Shown here: piece after piece, positions 17,775 to 27,322 of the stretch
How positions within the stretch are numbered: position 1 is the first letter of the stretch
Layout of the letters: each line of letters opens with the position of its first letter
Source of the DNA: Streptomyces sp. TN58
Lineage (GTDB): Bacteria; Actinomycetota; Actinomycetes; Streptomycetales; Streptomycetaceae
Assembly (NCBI RefSeq): GCF_001941845.1
Contig: NZ_CP018870.1
Location: 6,548,001-6,612,000 of the forward strand
Direction: 5' to 3'
Length of the DNA: 64,000 nucleotides
The notes under the pieces: model-generated
What the model was told of the DNA's origin: nothing
Seen by the model: the letters and a program-made list of their open reading frames with translations, nothing else
Database searches by the model: none
Position numbers and translations under genes: made by a program

Positions 17775-18179
17775 ATGCACTCCGCACCCCGCACCGCTCC
17801 AACCCCCTGGTACCGGATCGTGGCAGCACTCTGCCTGCTCCTCGCTCTCCTGACGACGGCCAATGCCGCCGCCGCACCCGACGCCCGGTCCCGGCCACCC
17901 CTCAGCGCCACTGCCGCCTCGGGCAGCGCGGAGCGCGCCCACGACGGCCTCCACGCCGACGCCCCACACGCAGAGAACGACCCCCTCCCGGTCGCGGCCC
18001 GAGAGACGCAGCCCGGCGAACGCCCGTCCGCCCCCGACCACCACGCCACCACTTCCCGTACCACCGCCGCAACCCTGGCCGCTGCCGTGCGCGCCCGGGA
18101 GCCCCGCACCACCACGACCTCGCCCAGTCCGCCACTCCACGACCGCAACCGGGCACCTCCGGCCCCTCCCGGCATCTGA
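17775..18179 (+). CDS. Small exported Pro/Ala/Thr-rich protein
   Basis: A 134-aa protein with a clear N-terminal signal or anchor segment (YRIVAALCLLLALLTTANAAAA, residues about 13-34) and a hydrophilic, probably disordered remainder. ATG 17775 has GAGAGGA upstream. It lies between the two-component system and secDF in the same orientation. It matches no family I know and may be an envelope protein co-expressed with the Sec accessory subunit. Confidence 0.65.
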   Translation: MHSAPRTAPTPWYRIVAALCLLLALLTTANAAAAPDARSRPPLSATAASGSAERAHDGLHADAPHAENDPLPVAARETQPGERPSAPDHHATTSRTTAATLAAAVRAREPRTTTTSPSPPLHDRNRAPPAPPGI

Positions 18180-18247
18180 CACCCCCTGCAAACCCACCCC
18201 GCCGCGGCCGCACCTGCGGCTCCGCGGCCTGCCTGCCGGAGATCCCG

Positions 18248-20554
18248 TTGCCACGCCACCACAAGCGCTCGCTGCGCGCACGAGCGCTGCTCGCCCTCGC
18301 CGTCCTCGCCGCGGCACTGACCATCGCCCTCACCGTGCCGGTCCGCCTCGGCCTTGACCTCAGCGGCGGAACGCAGATCGTGCTGGAGACCCGCCCCACC
18401 CCGGCCACCGGCATCAGCCGTGAAGCCACCGACCGCACCCTGGAGGTCCTGCGCGGCCGCATCGACGCGCTCGGCCTCGCCGAGCCCACCCTCGTGCGCT
18501 CCGGCGACCACCGCATCATCGTCGAACTGCCCGGCGTACAGGACCCGGGCAAGGCCGCGGACGTCCTCGGCCGCACCGCACAGCTCACCATCCACGCCGT
18601 TCTGGGTCCGGCCGACACCAACGCTCCGGCGGTGCTCCCGGCAACCGAACGCGTCCTCCCCGACGAGTCGGGGCAACCCCTGCGGCTGAAGGCCGCCGCC
18701 CTGCGGGGGGACGACGTCAAGGGCGCCGCCGCCCGCTTCGACCCCCAGAACGGCACCGGGTGGCACATCACCGTCGACTTCACCGACCAAGGGTCCGCCC
18801 AGTGGGCCGAAACCACCGGCGAGGCGGCCTGCCGTCCGGTCGGCGACCACGGACGACGCATCGCCATCGTCCTCGACGACAGGATCATCTCCTCTCCGGG
18901 CATCGACCCGTCCGTCGGGTGCGGAGCCGGCATCGGGGGAGGGGGGACCCGGATCACCGGATCCTTCACCGACACCGAGGCCCGCGAACTCGCGCTGCTC
19001 ATCTCCGGCGGCGCCCTCCCCGTACCCGTCGAGATCATCGAACAGCGCGTCATCGGCCCGACCCTCGGCGCCGCCGCCATCACCGCCGCCGCCTGGGCCG
19101 CCGCCATCGGCACCGCGCTGACCGCGCTGTTCGTCATCGCCGTCTACCGCCTCATGGGCCTGCTCGCCGCGCTCGCCCTCACCTGCTACGGACTCGTCTC
19201 CTACGCCGCCCTGGCCGCCCTGGGCGCCACCCTGACCCTGCCCGGCCTCGCCGGATTCGTCCTGACCATCGGCATGGCCGTGGACGCCAACGTCCTCGTC
19301 CTCGAACGCGCCCGCGAGGACTTCGCCACCCGCACGCGTCCCACCGCCCGCTCGGCTCTGACCGCCGGGTTCCGCGGGGCACTGAGCGCCATCGCCGACT
19401 CCAACATCACCACCCTGATCGCCGCGGCACTCCTCTTCGCCCTCGCTTCCGGACCGGTCCGCGGCTTCGGCGTCACCCTCGGCATCGGCGTCCTGGCATC
19501 CATGGTCAGCACCCTGTTGATCACCCGGGTGTTCGCCGAGTACGCGACGAGCCGCCCCTTCGTGCACCGCCGCCCCCGCATGACGGGCATCGCGGACACC
19601 GGCTGGATCCGGGACCGCCTGCTGCGCCGCAACCCGCACCTGATGCGCCACCCCCGCCGCTGGCTGGCCGTGTCCGCCGCCCTTCTCGTCGCCGCGGCGT
19701 CGGGTGTACTCATCCGCGGCCTCGACCTCGGCATCGAGTTCAGCGGCGGCCGGCTCATCGAGTACACCACCAGCCGCTCCGTCGACCCCGAACGCGCCCG
19801 CACCGCCCTGTCCGAGGCCGGCTTCCCCCGCACGCTCGTCCAGACGTCCGGCGACAACGAACTGACGGTCCGGGCCGAAGACCTGACGAACTCCCAAACC
19901 GGCACGGTCACCGACACCATCACCAGGCTCGGCGGCGACGCCCGGAAGATCCGCGACGAACTCGTCGGCCCCACCCTGGGCGAAGAACTGCGCCGCAACG
20001 CGCTCATCGCCCTCGGGCTCGCCCTCGCCGCCCAACTGGCCTACCTGACGGTCCGCTTCCGCTGGCGGTTCGCCACCGCGGCCGTTGCCGCACTCGCCCA
20101 CGACGTGCTCATCCTCGTCGGCGTGTTCGCCTGGCTCGGCAAACCGATCGACGGCGTCTTCCTGGCAGCCCTGCTGACCGTCATCGGCTACTCGGTCAAC
20201 GACTCCGTCGTCCTCTTCGACCGCATCCGCGAACTCCTGACCCCCAACCGGACCGCATCCCTGGCCCTCACAGCGAACCGGGCGATCCTTCAAACCCTCC
20301 CCCGCACGGTCAACACGGGCATGGGCGCGGCCCTCATCCTGACCGCCCTGGCCCTCCTCGCCGAGGACACCCTCACGGACTTCGCCCTGGCGCTGCTCAT
20401 AGGCCTGGCCATAGGGACCTACTCCTCCGTCTTCACGGCCACCCCGACCGCCCTGACCCTGCACCCAGCGGCCCGACCCCGTACCCCGCACCGGGCAAGT
20501 GCAGTGGCTGGGCACCCGGATCAGCCCACGCGGTTCCGGTCGGCACAGCGCTGA
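18248..20554 (+). CDS. secDF: Fused SecD-SecF protein-export accessory subunit
   Basis: A 768-aa polytopic membrane protein. The SecD half starts with a membrane segment and the D1 motif GLDLSGGTQIVLE, contains FTDTEARELALLISGGALPVPV, and has the D5-type GMAVDANVLVLERAREDF. The SecF half restarts near residue 490 with GLDLGIEFSGGRLIEY and has VIGYSVNDSVVLFDRIRE. SecDF uses the proton gradient to pull secreted proteins through SecYEG. Streptomycetes normally carry separate secD and secF; this fused form is an additional copy. TTG 18248 lies 6 nt after GGAG. Confidence 0.93.
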   Translation: MPRHHKRSLRARALLALAVLAAALTIALTVPVRLGLDLSGGTQIVLETRPTPATGISREATDRTLEVLRGRIDALGLAEPTLVRSGDHRIIVELPGVQDPGKAADVLGRTAQLTIHAVLGPADTNAPAVLPATERVLPDESGQPLRLKAAALRGDDVKGAAARFDPQNGTGWHITVDFTDQGSAQWAETTGEAACRPVGDHGRRIAIVLDDRIISSPGIDPSVGCGAGIGGGGTRITGSFTDTEARELALLISGGALPVPVEIIEQRVIGPTLGAAAITAAAWAAAIGTALTALFVIAVYRLMGLLAALALTCYGLVSYAALAALGATLTLPGLAGFVLTIGMAVDANVLVLERAREDFATRTRPTARSALTAGFRGALSAIADSNITTLIAAALLFALASGPVRGFGVTLGIGVLASMVSTLLITRVFAEYATSRPFVHRRPRMTGIADTGWIRDRLLRRNPHLMRHPRRWLAVSAALLVAAASGVLIRGLDLGIEFSGGRLIEYTTSRSVDPERARTALSEAGFPRTLVQTSGDNELTVRAEDLTNSQTGTVTDTITRLGGDARKIRDELVGPTLGEELRRNALIALGLALAAQLAYLTVRFRWRFATAAVAALAHDVLILVGVFAWLGKPIDGVFLAALLTVIGYSVNDSVVLFDRIRELLTPNRTASLALTANRAILQTLPRTVNTGMGAALILTALALLAEDTLTDFALALLIGLAIGTYSSVFTATPTALTLHPAARPRTPHRASAVAGHPDQPTRFRSAQR

Positions 20555-20652
20555 TGGTGACGTGGGTGTTGTGGGGCGAAGCGACGGACAGGACCGGCCG
20601 GCAGAGTGCCGTACCCGGGCCGCGCGCCCGTCGGGGGCTGCGGGGCAGCGCT

Positions 20653-20658
20653 TAGGCT
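20653..20658 (+). promoter_or_regulatory. -10-like element of a possible leaderless transcript
   Basis: TAGGCT ends 6 nt before ATG 20665, so a transcript would begin at or near the start codon. No Shine-Dalgarno sequence is present. Confidence 0.35.
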
Positions 20659-20664
20659 GGCCGG

Positions 20665-21159
20665 ATGAGTGAGAAGCGCCCCTCGCGGCCGTTGGCCGTC
20701 TTCGACATCGACAACACGCTGGCCGACACCGCCCACCGCCAGCACTTCCTGGAGCGCCGCCCGAGGGACTGGTCCGGGTTCTTCGCCGCGGCCCCGGCAG
20801 ATCCGCCGCTCGCGCGCGGCATCGCCCTGGCGGTGGAGAGCGCCGCCGACTGCGAGGTGGTCTACCTGACCGGGCGGCCCGAGCGGTGCCGGGCCGACAC
20901 GCAGGACTGGCTCACGCGGCACGGTCTGCCCGAGGGGCGGGTGTGGATGCGCGGCAACCAGGACCGGAGGCCGGCCCGGACGACCAAGCTGGAGGTGCTG
21001 GGCCGGATCGCCCGGGGTCGGGAGGTGCGCATGCTCGTGGACGACGACGAACTGGTCTGCCAGGCCGCGCGGGCGGCCGGCTTCCGCGTGGTCGTCGCCG
21101 ACTGGGCGGCGGACGCGCCCGAGCTCAAGTCCGGCCAGGAGGTCGAGGGCCGGACCTGA
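20665..21159 (+). CDS. HAD-superfamily phosphatase, polynucleotide kinase 3'-phosphatase-like
   Basis: A 164-aa haloacid dehalogenase-fold protein. Motif I is VFDIDNTLADT near residue 12, motif II is VVYLTGRPE, the Lys of motif III is in TTKLEVL, and motif IV is MLVDDDELVC. The arrangement resembles the phosphatase domain of bacterial and phage polynucleotide kinases (TGRPE and a late acidic pair) without the kinase domain. The substrate could be a nucleotide or a DNA/RNA 3' end. It stands alone. Confidence 0.82.
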   Translation: MSEKRPSRPLAVFDIDNTLADTAHRQHFLERRPRDWSGFFAAAPADPPLARGIALAVESAADCEVVYLTGRPERCRADTQDWLTRHGLPEGRVWMRGNQDRRPARTTKLEVLGRIARGREVRMLVDDDELVCQAARAAGFRVVVADWAADAPELKSGQEVEGRT

Positions 21160-21220
21160 GCGTCCAGGGCGGGGCCCTGGGAGTCCCGCCGTTGGGCCGG
21201 CCGCCCGTGGGGGAGGGCTC

Positions 21221-21436
21221 TCAGTCCTCGCCTTCGAGGCGGAAGCCGACCTTCAGTCCGACCTGGTAGTGGGCGATCTCCCCGTTCTCGATGTGGCCGC
21301 GCATCTGGACCACCTCGAACCAGTCCAGGTTGCGTACGGTCTGGCCCGCCCGGGCGATGCCGTTGCGGATGGCCTGATCGATGCCCTCGTGGGAGGTGCC
21401 GACGATCTCGGTCACCCGGTACGTGTGGTTGGACAT
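21221..21436 (-). CDS. Dodecin family flavin-binding protein
   Basis: A 71-aa protein matching dodecin in length and sequence: YRVTEIVGTSHEGIDQAIRN at the start, a central RNLDWFEVVQMRGHIENG with the flavin-stacking Trp, and the final beta-strand YQVGLKVGFRLE. Dodecins form hollow dodecamers that store or buffer flavins. ATG 21436 follows GGGAGACTCC. Confidence 0.93.
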   Translation of the reverse strand: MSNHTYRVTEIVGTSHEGIDQAIRNGIARAGQTVRNLDWFEVVQMRGHIENGEIAHYQVGLKVGFRLEGED

Positions 21437-21545
21437 GGAGTCTCCCGACAGTGGGTCGCTTTTGCCTGGTACTACGGTGCCCCAGTAAGTGCGGCTTCGC
21501 GAACTTTGAGCCAACAATCCCGAGCGAAAGACCCTTGACCGGCCT

Positions 21546-21561
21546 ATTGGTCTATGCCAAT
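21546..21561 (+). promoter_or_regulatory. DasR-like (GntR/HutC) operator candidate
   Basis: The 16-nt ATTGGTCTATGCCAAT is an imperfect palindrome. Its core TGGTCTATGCCA matches 10 of 12 positions of the DasR-responsive element TGGTCTAGACCA. It lies 40 nt upstream of the start of a sugar-binding lipoprotein gene, just after a TTGACC. Confidence 0.5.
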
Positions 21562-21600
21562 TTCGAGCCATCCGAGACCGAGCCCCAGAAGGTGACCCTC

Positions 21601-22863
21601 TTGAAGATGCGCTTCCTCGCCGTGTGCACGGCTCTCGCGGCCGCGACCGCCCTGACGGGCTGCAGTCAGTGGGCCGACCCGGCGGCGGGGCGGCAGAAGG
21701 TGACGCTCTGGCTGATGAAGGGAAGCGCCTCCGAGGACTTCGTCGACCGGTTCACCGCGTCCTTCGAGCAGGAGCACCCCGAGGTCGACCTGGACGTGCG
21801 GATCCAGGAGTGGACGGGCATCGGCGAGAAGGTCAACGCCGTCCTCAAGGGGACCAGCAAGGAACCCGCCGACGTCATCGAGGTCGGGAACACCCAGGTC
21901 GCGCAGTACATCGAGACCAGGGGCCTCTCCGAGCTGACCCTTGAGGCACTGCGCGAGTGGGACAGCGGGCAATGGCTCAAGGGCCTCGCCGAGCCGGCCA
22001 GCGTCAACGGCGCCCAGTACGCCGTCCCCTGGTACGCCGCCAACCGTGTGGTCGTCTACAACAAGGACCTCTTCGCCGACGCCGGGATAAAGACCCCGCC
22101 CAAGAACCGCCAGGAGTGGATCCAGGCAACCCAGAAGCTCGACAAGGGCACCCAGCAGGGCATCTACCTCGCGGGCCAGAACTGGTACGTCCTGGCAGGC
22201 TTCGTCTGGGACGAGGGCGGCGAACTCGCCGTCGAGACCGGCGGCAGGTGGGTCGGCACCCTCGACGACGAGAAGGCCCTGGCCGGCATGGAGTTCTACA
22301 AGCAGCTCCAGGCCCTCGGGGACGGCCCCAAGGACGCCGACGAGGAGACGCCCCCTCAGTCGCAGGTCTTCGCCCGCGGCCAGGTCGCGCAGATCATCGC
22401 CACGCCCGGCCAGGCCGCCGAGATCGAGGCGGCCAACCCCGCGCTGAAGGGCAAGCTGGGGTTCTTCCCGATCCCCGGCAAGACCTCCGACAAGGCCGGT
22501 TCCGTCTTCACCGGCGGCTCCGACCTGATCATCCCGGAGCGGACCGGCAACCGGGAGGGCGCCGTCGACGTGATCACGGCCCTGATCAGCGAGAGGTGGC
22601 AGACCGAACTCGCCCGCACGATGAGCTACGTACCGAACAGGACCACGCTCGCGCACGTGGTCGAGGGCAACGAGGGCGCCGCGAACATGGCGCCCGGCGC
22701 CGCCCAGGGCCGGGCGACCCCGGCCTCCGCCCGCTGGGCCGAGGTCGAGGCGAAGAACCCGATCAAGCCGTACATGACGGCCGTGCTCACCGGCCAGGAC
22801 CCCAAGCAGGCCGCCCGCGCCGCCTCCGAGGAGATCGGCCGGGTCCTCAGCTCGGACCGCTGA
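21601..22863 (+). CDS. ABC transporter sugar-binding lipoprotein (family 1)
   Basis: A 420-aa extracellular solute-binding protein. The signal peptide MKMRFLAVCTALAAATALTGC ends in a lipobox. The binding core includes VTLWLMKGSASEDFVDRF, ADVIEVGNTQVAQY, YAVPWYAANRVVVYNKDLF and late GGSDLIIPERTGN, all typical of carbohydrate-binding proteins (DasA/NgcE-like). TTG 21601 lies 8 nt after AAGG; ATG 21607 is the alternative. No permease genes adjoin, so it must use a transporter encoded elsewhere. The upstream DasR-like palindrome suggests N-acetylglucosamine or chitooligosaccharide control (inference). Confidence 0.88.
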   Translation: MKMRFLAVCTALAAATALTGCSQWADPAAGRQKVTLWLMKGSASEDFVDRFTASFEQEHPEVDLDVRIQEWTGIGEKVNAVLKGTSKEPADVIEVGNTQVAQYIETRGLSELTLEALREWDSGQWLKGLAEPASVNGAQYAVPWYAANRVVVYNKDLFADAGIKTPPKNRQEWIQATQKLDKGTQQGIYLAGQNWYVLAGFVWDEGGELAVETGGRWVGTLDDEKALAGMEFYKQLQALGDGPKDADEETPPQSQVFARGQVAQIIATPGQAAEIEAANPALKGKLGFFPIPGKTSDKAGSVFTGGSDLIIPERTGNREGAVDVITALISERWQTELARTMSYVPNRTTLAHVVEGNEGAANMAPGAAQGRATPASARWAEVEAKNPIKPYMTAVLTGQDPKQAARAASEEIGRVLSSDR

Positions 22864-22890
22864 CCCGGCGGCGCGGCCCGCCCGTCGGCC

Positions 22891-22909
22891 GCGGCCCGGA
22901 TCCGGCCGC
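22891..22909. terminator. Possible hairpin between convergent genes
   Basis: GCGGCC and GGCCGC arms surround 7 nt in the 112-nt gap between the convergent lipoprotein gene and egtD. It is weakly supported because the whole gap is nearly pure G/C. Confidence 0.35.
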
Positions 22910-22975
22910 CCGTAGGATCCGGCCGGCCGCGCGCCCAGGCGGGACGCCGCGGCCGGCCGGACGGCAGGGGGCCGG

Positions 22976-23950
22976 TCAGACGCCCGGTCCGCCGGCGACC
23001 GAAAGCGACAGTGCGAAGCGGCCCGCCGCGTCCGTCCACCACTGGGTCAGTTCCAGCCCGGCCGCGGCGAGCTCCTTGCGTACGCCCTCCTGGCGGAACT
23101 TCGCGGACACCTCCGTCAGGATCTCCTCACCCGCCGCGAACGGCACCACCAGGTCCAGTGCCCGGACCTTCACCGTCAGCTCGGAGCGGGCCCGCAGCCG
23201 CATCTCGATCCACTCCTCCTCGCTGTTCCACACCGCCACGTGCTCGAAGTCGGCGGTGTGGAAGTCGGCGTCCAGCTCACGGTTGATCACGGCCAGCACG
23301 TTCTTGTTGAACTCCGCCGTCACCCCCCGCGCGTCGTCGTACGCCGTCACCAGAACGGCCTCGTCCTTCACCAGGTCCGTGCCCATCAGCAGCGCGTCGC
23401 CGGGCGACAGCATCGCCCGTACGGACGCCAGGAACACCGCCCGCTCCGGCGGCAGCAGATTGCCGACCGTGCCGCCGAGGAACACCACCAGCCGGGGTCC
23501 GGGAGAGTCCGGCAGGTGCAGCGCGGCGGTGAAATCGGCGAGCAGGGCGTGCACCCTCAGCCCCGGATGGCCGGCCAGCAGGGTCTCGGCCGCGCCGCGC
23601 AGGGCGCTCTCGCTGACGTCCACCGGTACGTAGGTGTCCAGCGCAGGCATCGCCTCGATCAGGTGCCGGGTCTTCTCCGAGGAGCCGGAGCCCAGCTCCA
23701 CCAGGGTGCGGGCCCCGCTCACGGCGGCGATCTCCCGCGCCCGCTCCAGCAGGATCTCCCGCTCCGCGCGGGTCGGGTAGTACTCGGGCAGCCGGGTGAT
23801 CTCCTCGAAGAGTTCGCTGCCCCGCGCGTCGTAGAACCACTTGGGCGGCAGCACCTTGGGCGTGCGGGTCAGCCCGTGCAGCACGTCGGCGCGCAGCGCG
23901 GTCTCCGCCGCGTCCTCGTCGAGGGTCCTCGTCAACTGGAAGCTGGTCAC
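22976..23950 (-). CDS. egtD: L-histidine N-alpha-methyltransferase (ergothioneine)
   Basis: A 324-aa SAM-dependent methyltransferase that trimethylates histidine to hercynine. Visible motifs are [21 protein letters not shown] near residue 38, the SAM loop [19 protein letters not shown] and the family region [16 protein letters not shown] 23950 overlaps the egtC stop (GTGA) and follows AAGGAG. It is the last gene of the egtABCD operon. Confidence 0.95.
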   Translation of the reverse strand: MTSFQLTRTLDEDAAETALRADVLHGLTRTPKVLPPKWFYDARGSELFEEITRLPEYYPTRAEREILLERAREIAAVSGARTLVELGSGSSEKTRHLIEAMPALDTYVPVDVSESALRGAAETLLAGHPGLRVHALLADFTAALHLPDSPGPRLVVFLGGTVGNLLPPERAVFLASVRAMLSPGDALLMGTDLVKDEAVLVTAYDDARGVTAEFNKNVLAVINRELDADFHTADFEHVAVWNSEEEWIEMRLRARSELTVKVRALDLVVPFAAGEEILTEVSAKFRQEGVRKELAAAGLELTQWWTDAAGRFALSLSVAGGPGV

Positions 23951-24705
23951 GGGCGGTTCTCCTTGAGCGGGGTCAGGCGGACCCGGGTGGGGGTGGCGGT
24001 CAGCAGGGTCCGGTCGGGCACTTCGCACCACCGGGTGTCGTCGTCGTACGGCTCGGACGCCACCACGGTGCGCCCGCCCGCGGGATCGGCCAGGTACCAG
24101 AGCGAGTCGCCCCAGGCGGTCGCGGCGATCGCCGCCCCGTCCGTCAGGAGCAGGTTCAGCCGGGAGCCGGGCGCGGCCGAGGACAGCTCCCGCACCGGCT
24201 CGGCGAGCGCCGTCCCCAGGTCGTCCCCGGCCCGCAGGCGGCGCCGCACCAGCGCCCACACCAGTGCCGAGTCCGTGCGGGCCGCCATCTGGAGCAGTTC
24301 CTCGGGCGGCAGTGCCGCAGCGAGCGGGGCTGCCGACGCGGGCCAGTTCCGCACCGCCCCGTTGTGGCTGAACAGCCACGGACCGTCCGTGAACGGAGCG
24401 GCGGCGGCCTCCCCGTCGGCCCCGGCCAGCGTGGCGTCGCGTACGGCGGCCAGTACGGCCCCGCTGCGTACGACCCGGGCGAGATCGGTGAAGGTCAGAT
24501 CACCCCAGATCGGCCCGGCGCGGCGGTAGCGGGCGGGGACCGGGTCGCCCTCCGCGTACCAGCCGACGCCGAAGCCGTCGGCGTTGACCGTGCCGTGCCG
24601 CTGGCGGCGCGGCTCCCAGGACTGGCGCACCAGTGAGTGCTCGGGGTCGCTCAGCAGCCTCCCGAGTCCCACCACGGGTCCCACGTAGGCGAGATGACGG
24701 CACAT
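23947..24705 (-). CDS. egtC: Gamma-glutamyl-hercynylcysteine sulfoxide amidohydrolase
   Basis: A 252-aa class-II glutamine amidotransferase-fold hydrolase. Cys2 after Met1 (MCRHLAYVG) is the N-terminal nucleophile. Substrate-site motifs [11 protein letters not shown] and [11 protein letters not shown] are present. It removes the gamma-glutamyl group from the sulfoxide made by EgtB. Its ATG overlaps the egtB stop as TGATG. Confidence 0.95.
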   Translation of the reverse strand: MCRHLAYVGPVVGLGRLLSDPEHSLVRQSWEPRRQRHGTVNADGFGVGWYAEGDPVPARYRRAGPIWGDLTFTDLARVVRSGAVLAAVRDATLAGADGEAAAAPFTDGPWLFSHNGAVRNWPASAAPLAAALPPEELLQMAARTDSALVWALVRRRLRAGDDLGTALAEPVRELSSAAPGSRLNLLLTDGAAIAATAWGDSLWYLADPAGGRTVVASEPYDDDTRWCEVPDRTLLTATPTRVRLTPLKENRP

Positions 24706-26009
24706 CAGACGTCCCTCGCGGTGCGGAAGCCGGAGAAGATCTGCCGCCGCACCGGCAGGTCCCAGTTGCGGAAGGTGCCCCGGCAGGCCACCGGGTCCAC
24801 CGCGAAGGAACCGCCCCGCAGCACCTTGTGCTCCGGGCCGAAGAACACCTCCGAGTACTCCCGGTAGGGGAAGGCCCGGAAACCCGGGTAGGGCAGGAAG
24901 TCGGAGGCCGTCCACTCCCACACGTCGCCGATCAGCTGGCGCACGCCGAGCGGGGAGGCCCCGGCCGGGTAGCTGCCCGCGCGGGACGGGCGCAGGTGGC
25001 GCTGGCCCAGGTTGGCGTGGGCGGGCGTCGGGTCGGCGTCGCCCCACGGGTAGCGGGCCGAGCGGCCGGTCGCGGGATCGAAACGGGCCGCCTTCTCCCA
25101 CTCGGTCTCCGTGGGCAGCCGCCGGCCCGCCCAGCGGGCGTAGGCGTCCGCCTCGTACCAACTGACGTGCAGAACCGGTTCTTCATCGGGGACGGGCTCG
25201 GTCACACCGAAGCGGCGGCGCAGCCATTCACCACCCTCCCTGTGCCAGAACAGCGGCGCCTCGATCGAGTGGCGGCGGATCTGGTCCCAGCCGGGCGCCG
25301 CCCACCAGCGGGGCTCGTGGTAGCCGCCGTCCGCGATGAAGGCGCGGTACGCGCCGTTCGTCACCGGCAGAGTGTCCATCCAGAACGCCGCGGTCTCCCG
25401 CTGGTGCGCGGGCCGCTCGTTGTCCAGCGACCACGGCTCGGTGGAGGTCCCCATCGTGAAGGGGCCCGCCGGTATGAGGACTTCGCGGGTGCCCGGGGGA
25501 TCGTAGGGTGCGTCCGGCTCCGGGGCGGCCAGCACGGGGGCACCCTGCCGCAGCTGATGCGTGATCAGCATCGTCTCATCGTGCTGCTGTTCGTGCTGCG
25601 CGATCATCCCGAAGGCGAAACCGTCGTCCAGGAGCGGGCTGCCCTCCAGCGGGGTGCGCTCCAGCAGGTCGAAGACCCGGCCGCGCACCTCGGCCGCGTA
25701 CCGGCGGGCCTCCGCCGGACCCAGCAGCGGCAGCTTCGGCCGTTCAGCGCGCGGATGCTCGAAGGCGTCGTAGAGCGGGTCGATCTCCGGGCGCATCGAC
25801 TCCCGCCCGTCGAGCCGGCGGAGCAGCCACAGCTCCTCCTGGTTCCCGATGTGTGCCAGGTCCCAGACCAGCGGGGACATCAGGGGGGAGTGCTGGGCGG
25901 TGAGGTCGGCGTCGGTCACCGCATCGGTGAGGGCCGCCGTCCGGGCCCGCGCGGCGGTCAGCGAGGCGGCCGCCCGTTCGCGCAGTCCGGGGTGGGATTC
26001 GGTGGTCAT
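24705..26009 (-). CDS. egtB: Hercynine oxygenase (sulfoxide synthase)
   Basis: A 434-aa DinB/FGE-sulfatase two-domain enzyme that joins gamma-glutamylcysteine to hercynine with oxygen. Iron ligands are in WDLAHIGNQEELWLLRR and the HEQQH of IAQHEQQHDET. The C-terminal FGE domain has GPFTMGTSTEP, VSWYEADAYARWAGRRLPTE and the closing GGSFAVDP ... RNWDLPVRRQIFSGFR. ATG 26009 overlaps the egtA end. Confidence 0.95.
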   Translation of the reverse strand: MTTESHPGLRERAAASLTAARARTAALTDAVTDADLTAQHSPLMSPLVWDLAHIGNQEELWLLRRLDGRESMRPEIDPLYDAFEHPRAERPKLPLLGPAEARRYAAEVRGRVFDLLERTPLEGSPLLDDGFAFGMIAQHEQQHDETMLITHQLRQGAPVLAAPEPDAPYDPPGTREVLIPAGPFTMGTSTEPWSLDNERPAHQRETAAFWMDTLPVTNGAYRAFIADGGYHEPRWWAAPGWDQIRRHSIEAPLFWHREGGEWLRRRFGVTEPVPDEEPVLHVSWYEADAYARWAGRRLPTETEWEKAARFDPATGRSARYPWGDADPTPAHANLGQRHLRPSRAGSYPAGASPLGVRQLIGDVWEWTASDFLPYPGFRAFPYREYSEVFFGPEHKVLRGGSFAVDPVACRGTFRNWDLPVRRQIFSGFRTARDV

Positions 26010-27322
26010 CGCAGGGCCTCCTTCCCCTCGGGCCGCGGCTGCGGCGGTTCGTCGCCCGGACATCGGCCGCGCAGCACGAAGCGCTCGTTGAACGCGCCGA
26101 CGGTGTCCCGGACGTGTGTGCTCGCGCCGAGGCGGGGCAGCGCCTCGGCGGCCGCGCGGAAGCAGGTCCTGGCGGCCGCCCGCAGTTCCGGATCGGCCAG
26201 GGCGTGCCGGGCGGCGGACCGCCAGAGCGGATTGCGGGGCGCGGGCTCCGCACCATAGGCGTCGGCCAGGCCCTTGGCCACCCGGTAGGCGGTCTCGGCG
26301 GCCTCCGGGTCGTCGAACAGTGCGTGTACGACGGCCACCGGGACCAGCCAGCCGTCGTCACCGGGCTGCGCGTCGATCATGCGCAACTCCATGTGGCCGC
26401 GCGGGCGTACGGGCGGGAACAGCGTGGTGAGGTGGTAGTCGAGGTCCTCGGCGGTGGGCGCCCGCCGGGCCCGCCCGTCGTCGCCCGAGCGCAGCCAGTC
26501 GCGGAAGGTCGTACCGGGCGGGACGTCCCACGGCTCGCCCTCGTAGGACCGTACGCACATCACCTCGGTGTCCAGGGCCTGCCGCACCCAGCCGTCCCGC
26601 GGTCCCGCGTCCAGCGGCGGGGCGAGGGTGCGCCGGGAGTCCAGGTCGTTCCAGATCCCCTGGCGGGAGCAGCGCCAGTCGGCGTACGGGCCCTCGTGCG
26701 CGGGGGAGTTGGCGAAGGCGGCCACCAGGACCGCGCCCAGCAGATGGGCCATCCGCCAGCGCCGGCCGTGGCCGAGCACACCGGGCTCCTCGTATCCGGC
26801 GTCCACGCAGACCTGCACGGAGGCGGAGGCGCACATCATGGCGCGGCCGGCCGGGCCGGTGCGGTCGAAGTACGCCTCCATCGCGTCGTAGCGCGGGCTG
26901 TTCAGCAGCCGGTGGTACGGGAGGCGGGTGTCGCGGCCGAGGCCCCGCAGGACCAGTCCCTGCTCGTACAGGGCGGCGCGGACGGCGGTGAGGTCGTCCT
27001 GGAGCCCGTCCACGCAGCCGGTGAGGGAGGTGGCGGGGGCCGAGCTGAGTTCGAGCTGGCCGCCGGGCTCGACGGTCACCCGGGAGTTCAGGGTGAGCGC
27101 GCGGGCCGCGGCGTGCGCCGCCCGCAGCCGCTCGGGGGCCACGCGCAGGCCGGGCCGCTCGGCGTCCAGGACCAGCCATTCGAGTTCGGCACCGAGCAGA
27201 CGGGGCGGGCCGGTCTTGAAGCAGATCCCGTGAATCAGGTGCTCGGCCTGGGTCTCGCCGAGCGCGGGGGAGGGGGGAGCGGTGCCTGGCGGGGGTTGCG
27301 GAACGGGTGGGTCGAGGGGCAT
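26006..27322 (-). CDS. egtA: Glutamate-cysteine ligase (ergothioneine type)
   Basis: A 438-aa member of the GCS2 family that makes gamma-glutamylcysteine for EgtB. Typical elements are LGAELEWLVLD, VEPGGQLELSSAPATSL, MMCASASVQVCVDAG and the late RPRGHMELRMIDAQP. ATG 27322 has AGGAGAAGAGGA upstream. It leads the egtA-B-C-D operon. No egtE (C-S lyase) is present here; in streptomycetes it is encoded elsewhere. Confidence 0.94.
   Translation of the reverse strand: MPLDPPVPQPPPGTAPPSPALGETQAEHLIHGICFKTGPPRLLGAELEWLVLDAERPGLRVAPERLRAAHAAARALTLNSRVTVEPGGQLELSSAPATSLTGCVDGLQDDLTAVRAALYEQGLVLRGLGRDTRLPYHRLLNSPRYDAMEAYFDRTGPAGRAMMCASASVQVCVDAGYEEPGVLGHGRRWRMAHLLGAVLVAAFANSPAHEGPYADWRCSRQGIWNDLDSRRTLAPPLDAGPRDGWVRQALDTEVMCVRSYEGEPWDVPPGTTFRDWLRSGDDGRARRAPTAEDLDYHLTTLFPPVRPRGHMELRMIDAQPGDDGWLVPVAVVHALFDDPEAAETAYRVAKGLADAYGAEPAPRNPLWRSAARHALADPELRAAARTCFRAAAEALPRLGASTHVRDTVGAFNERFVLRGRCPGDEPPQPRPEGKEALR

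Noticed and set aside
16001..20515. A 1504-codon minus-strand open frame across the kinase, regulator and secDF genes
   Set aside because: It is a GC-bias shadow; the plus-strand genes have recognisable domains and ribosome-binding sites, and the shadow is low-complexity Gly/Arg/Asp.
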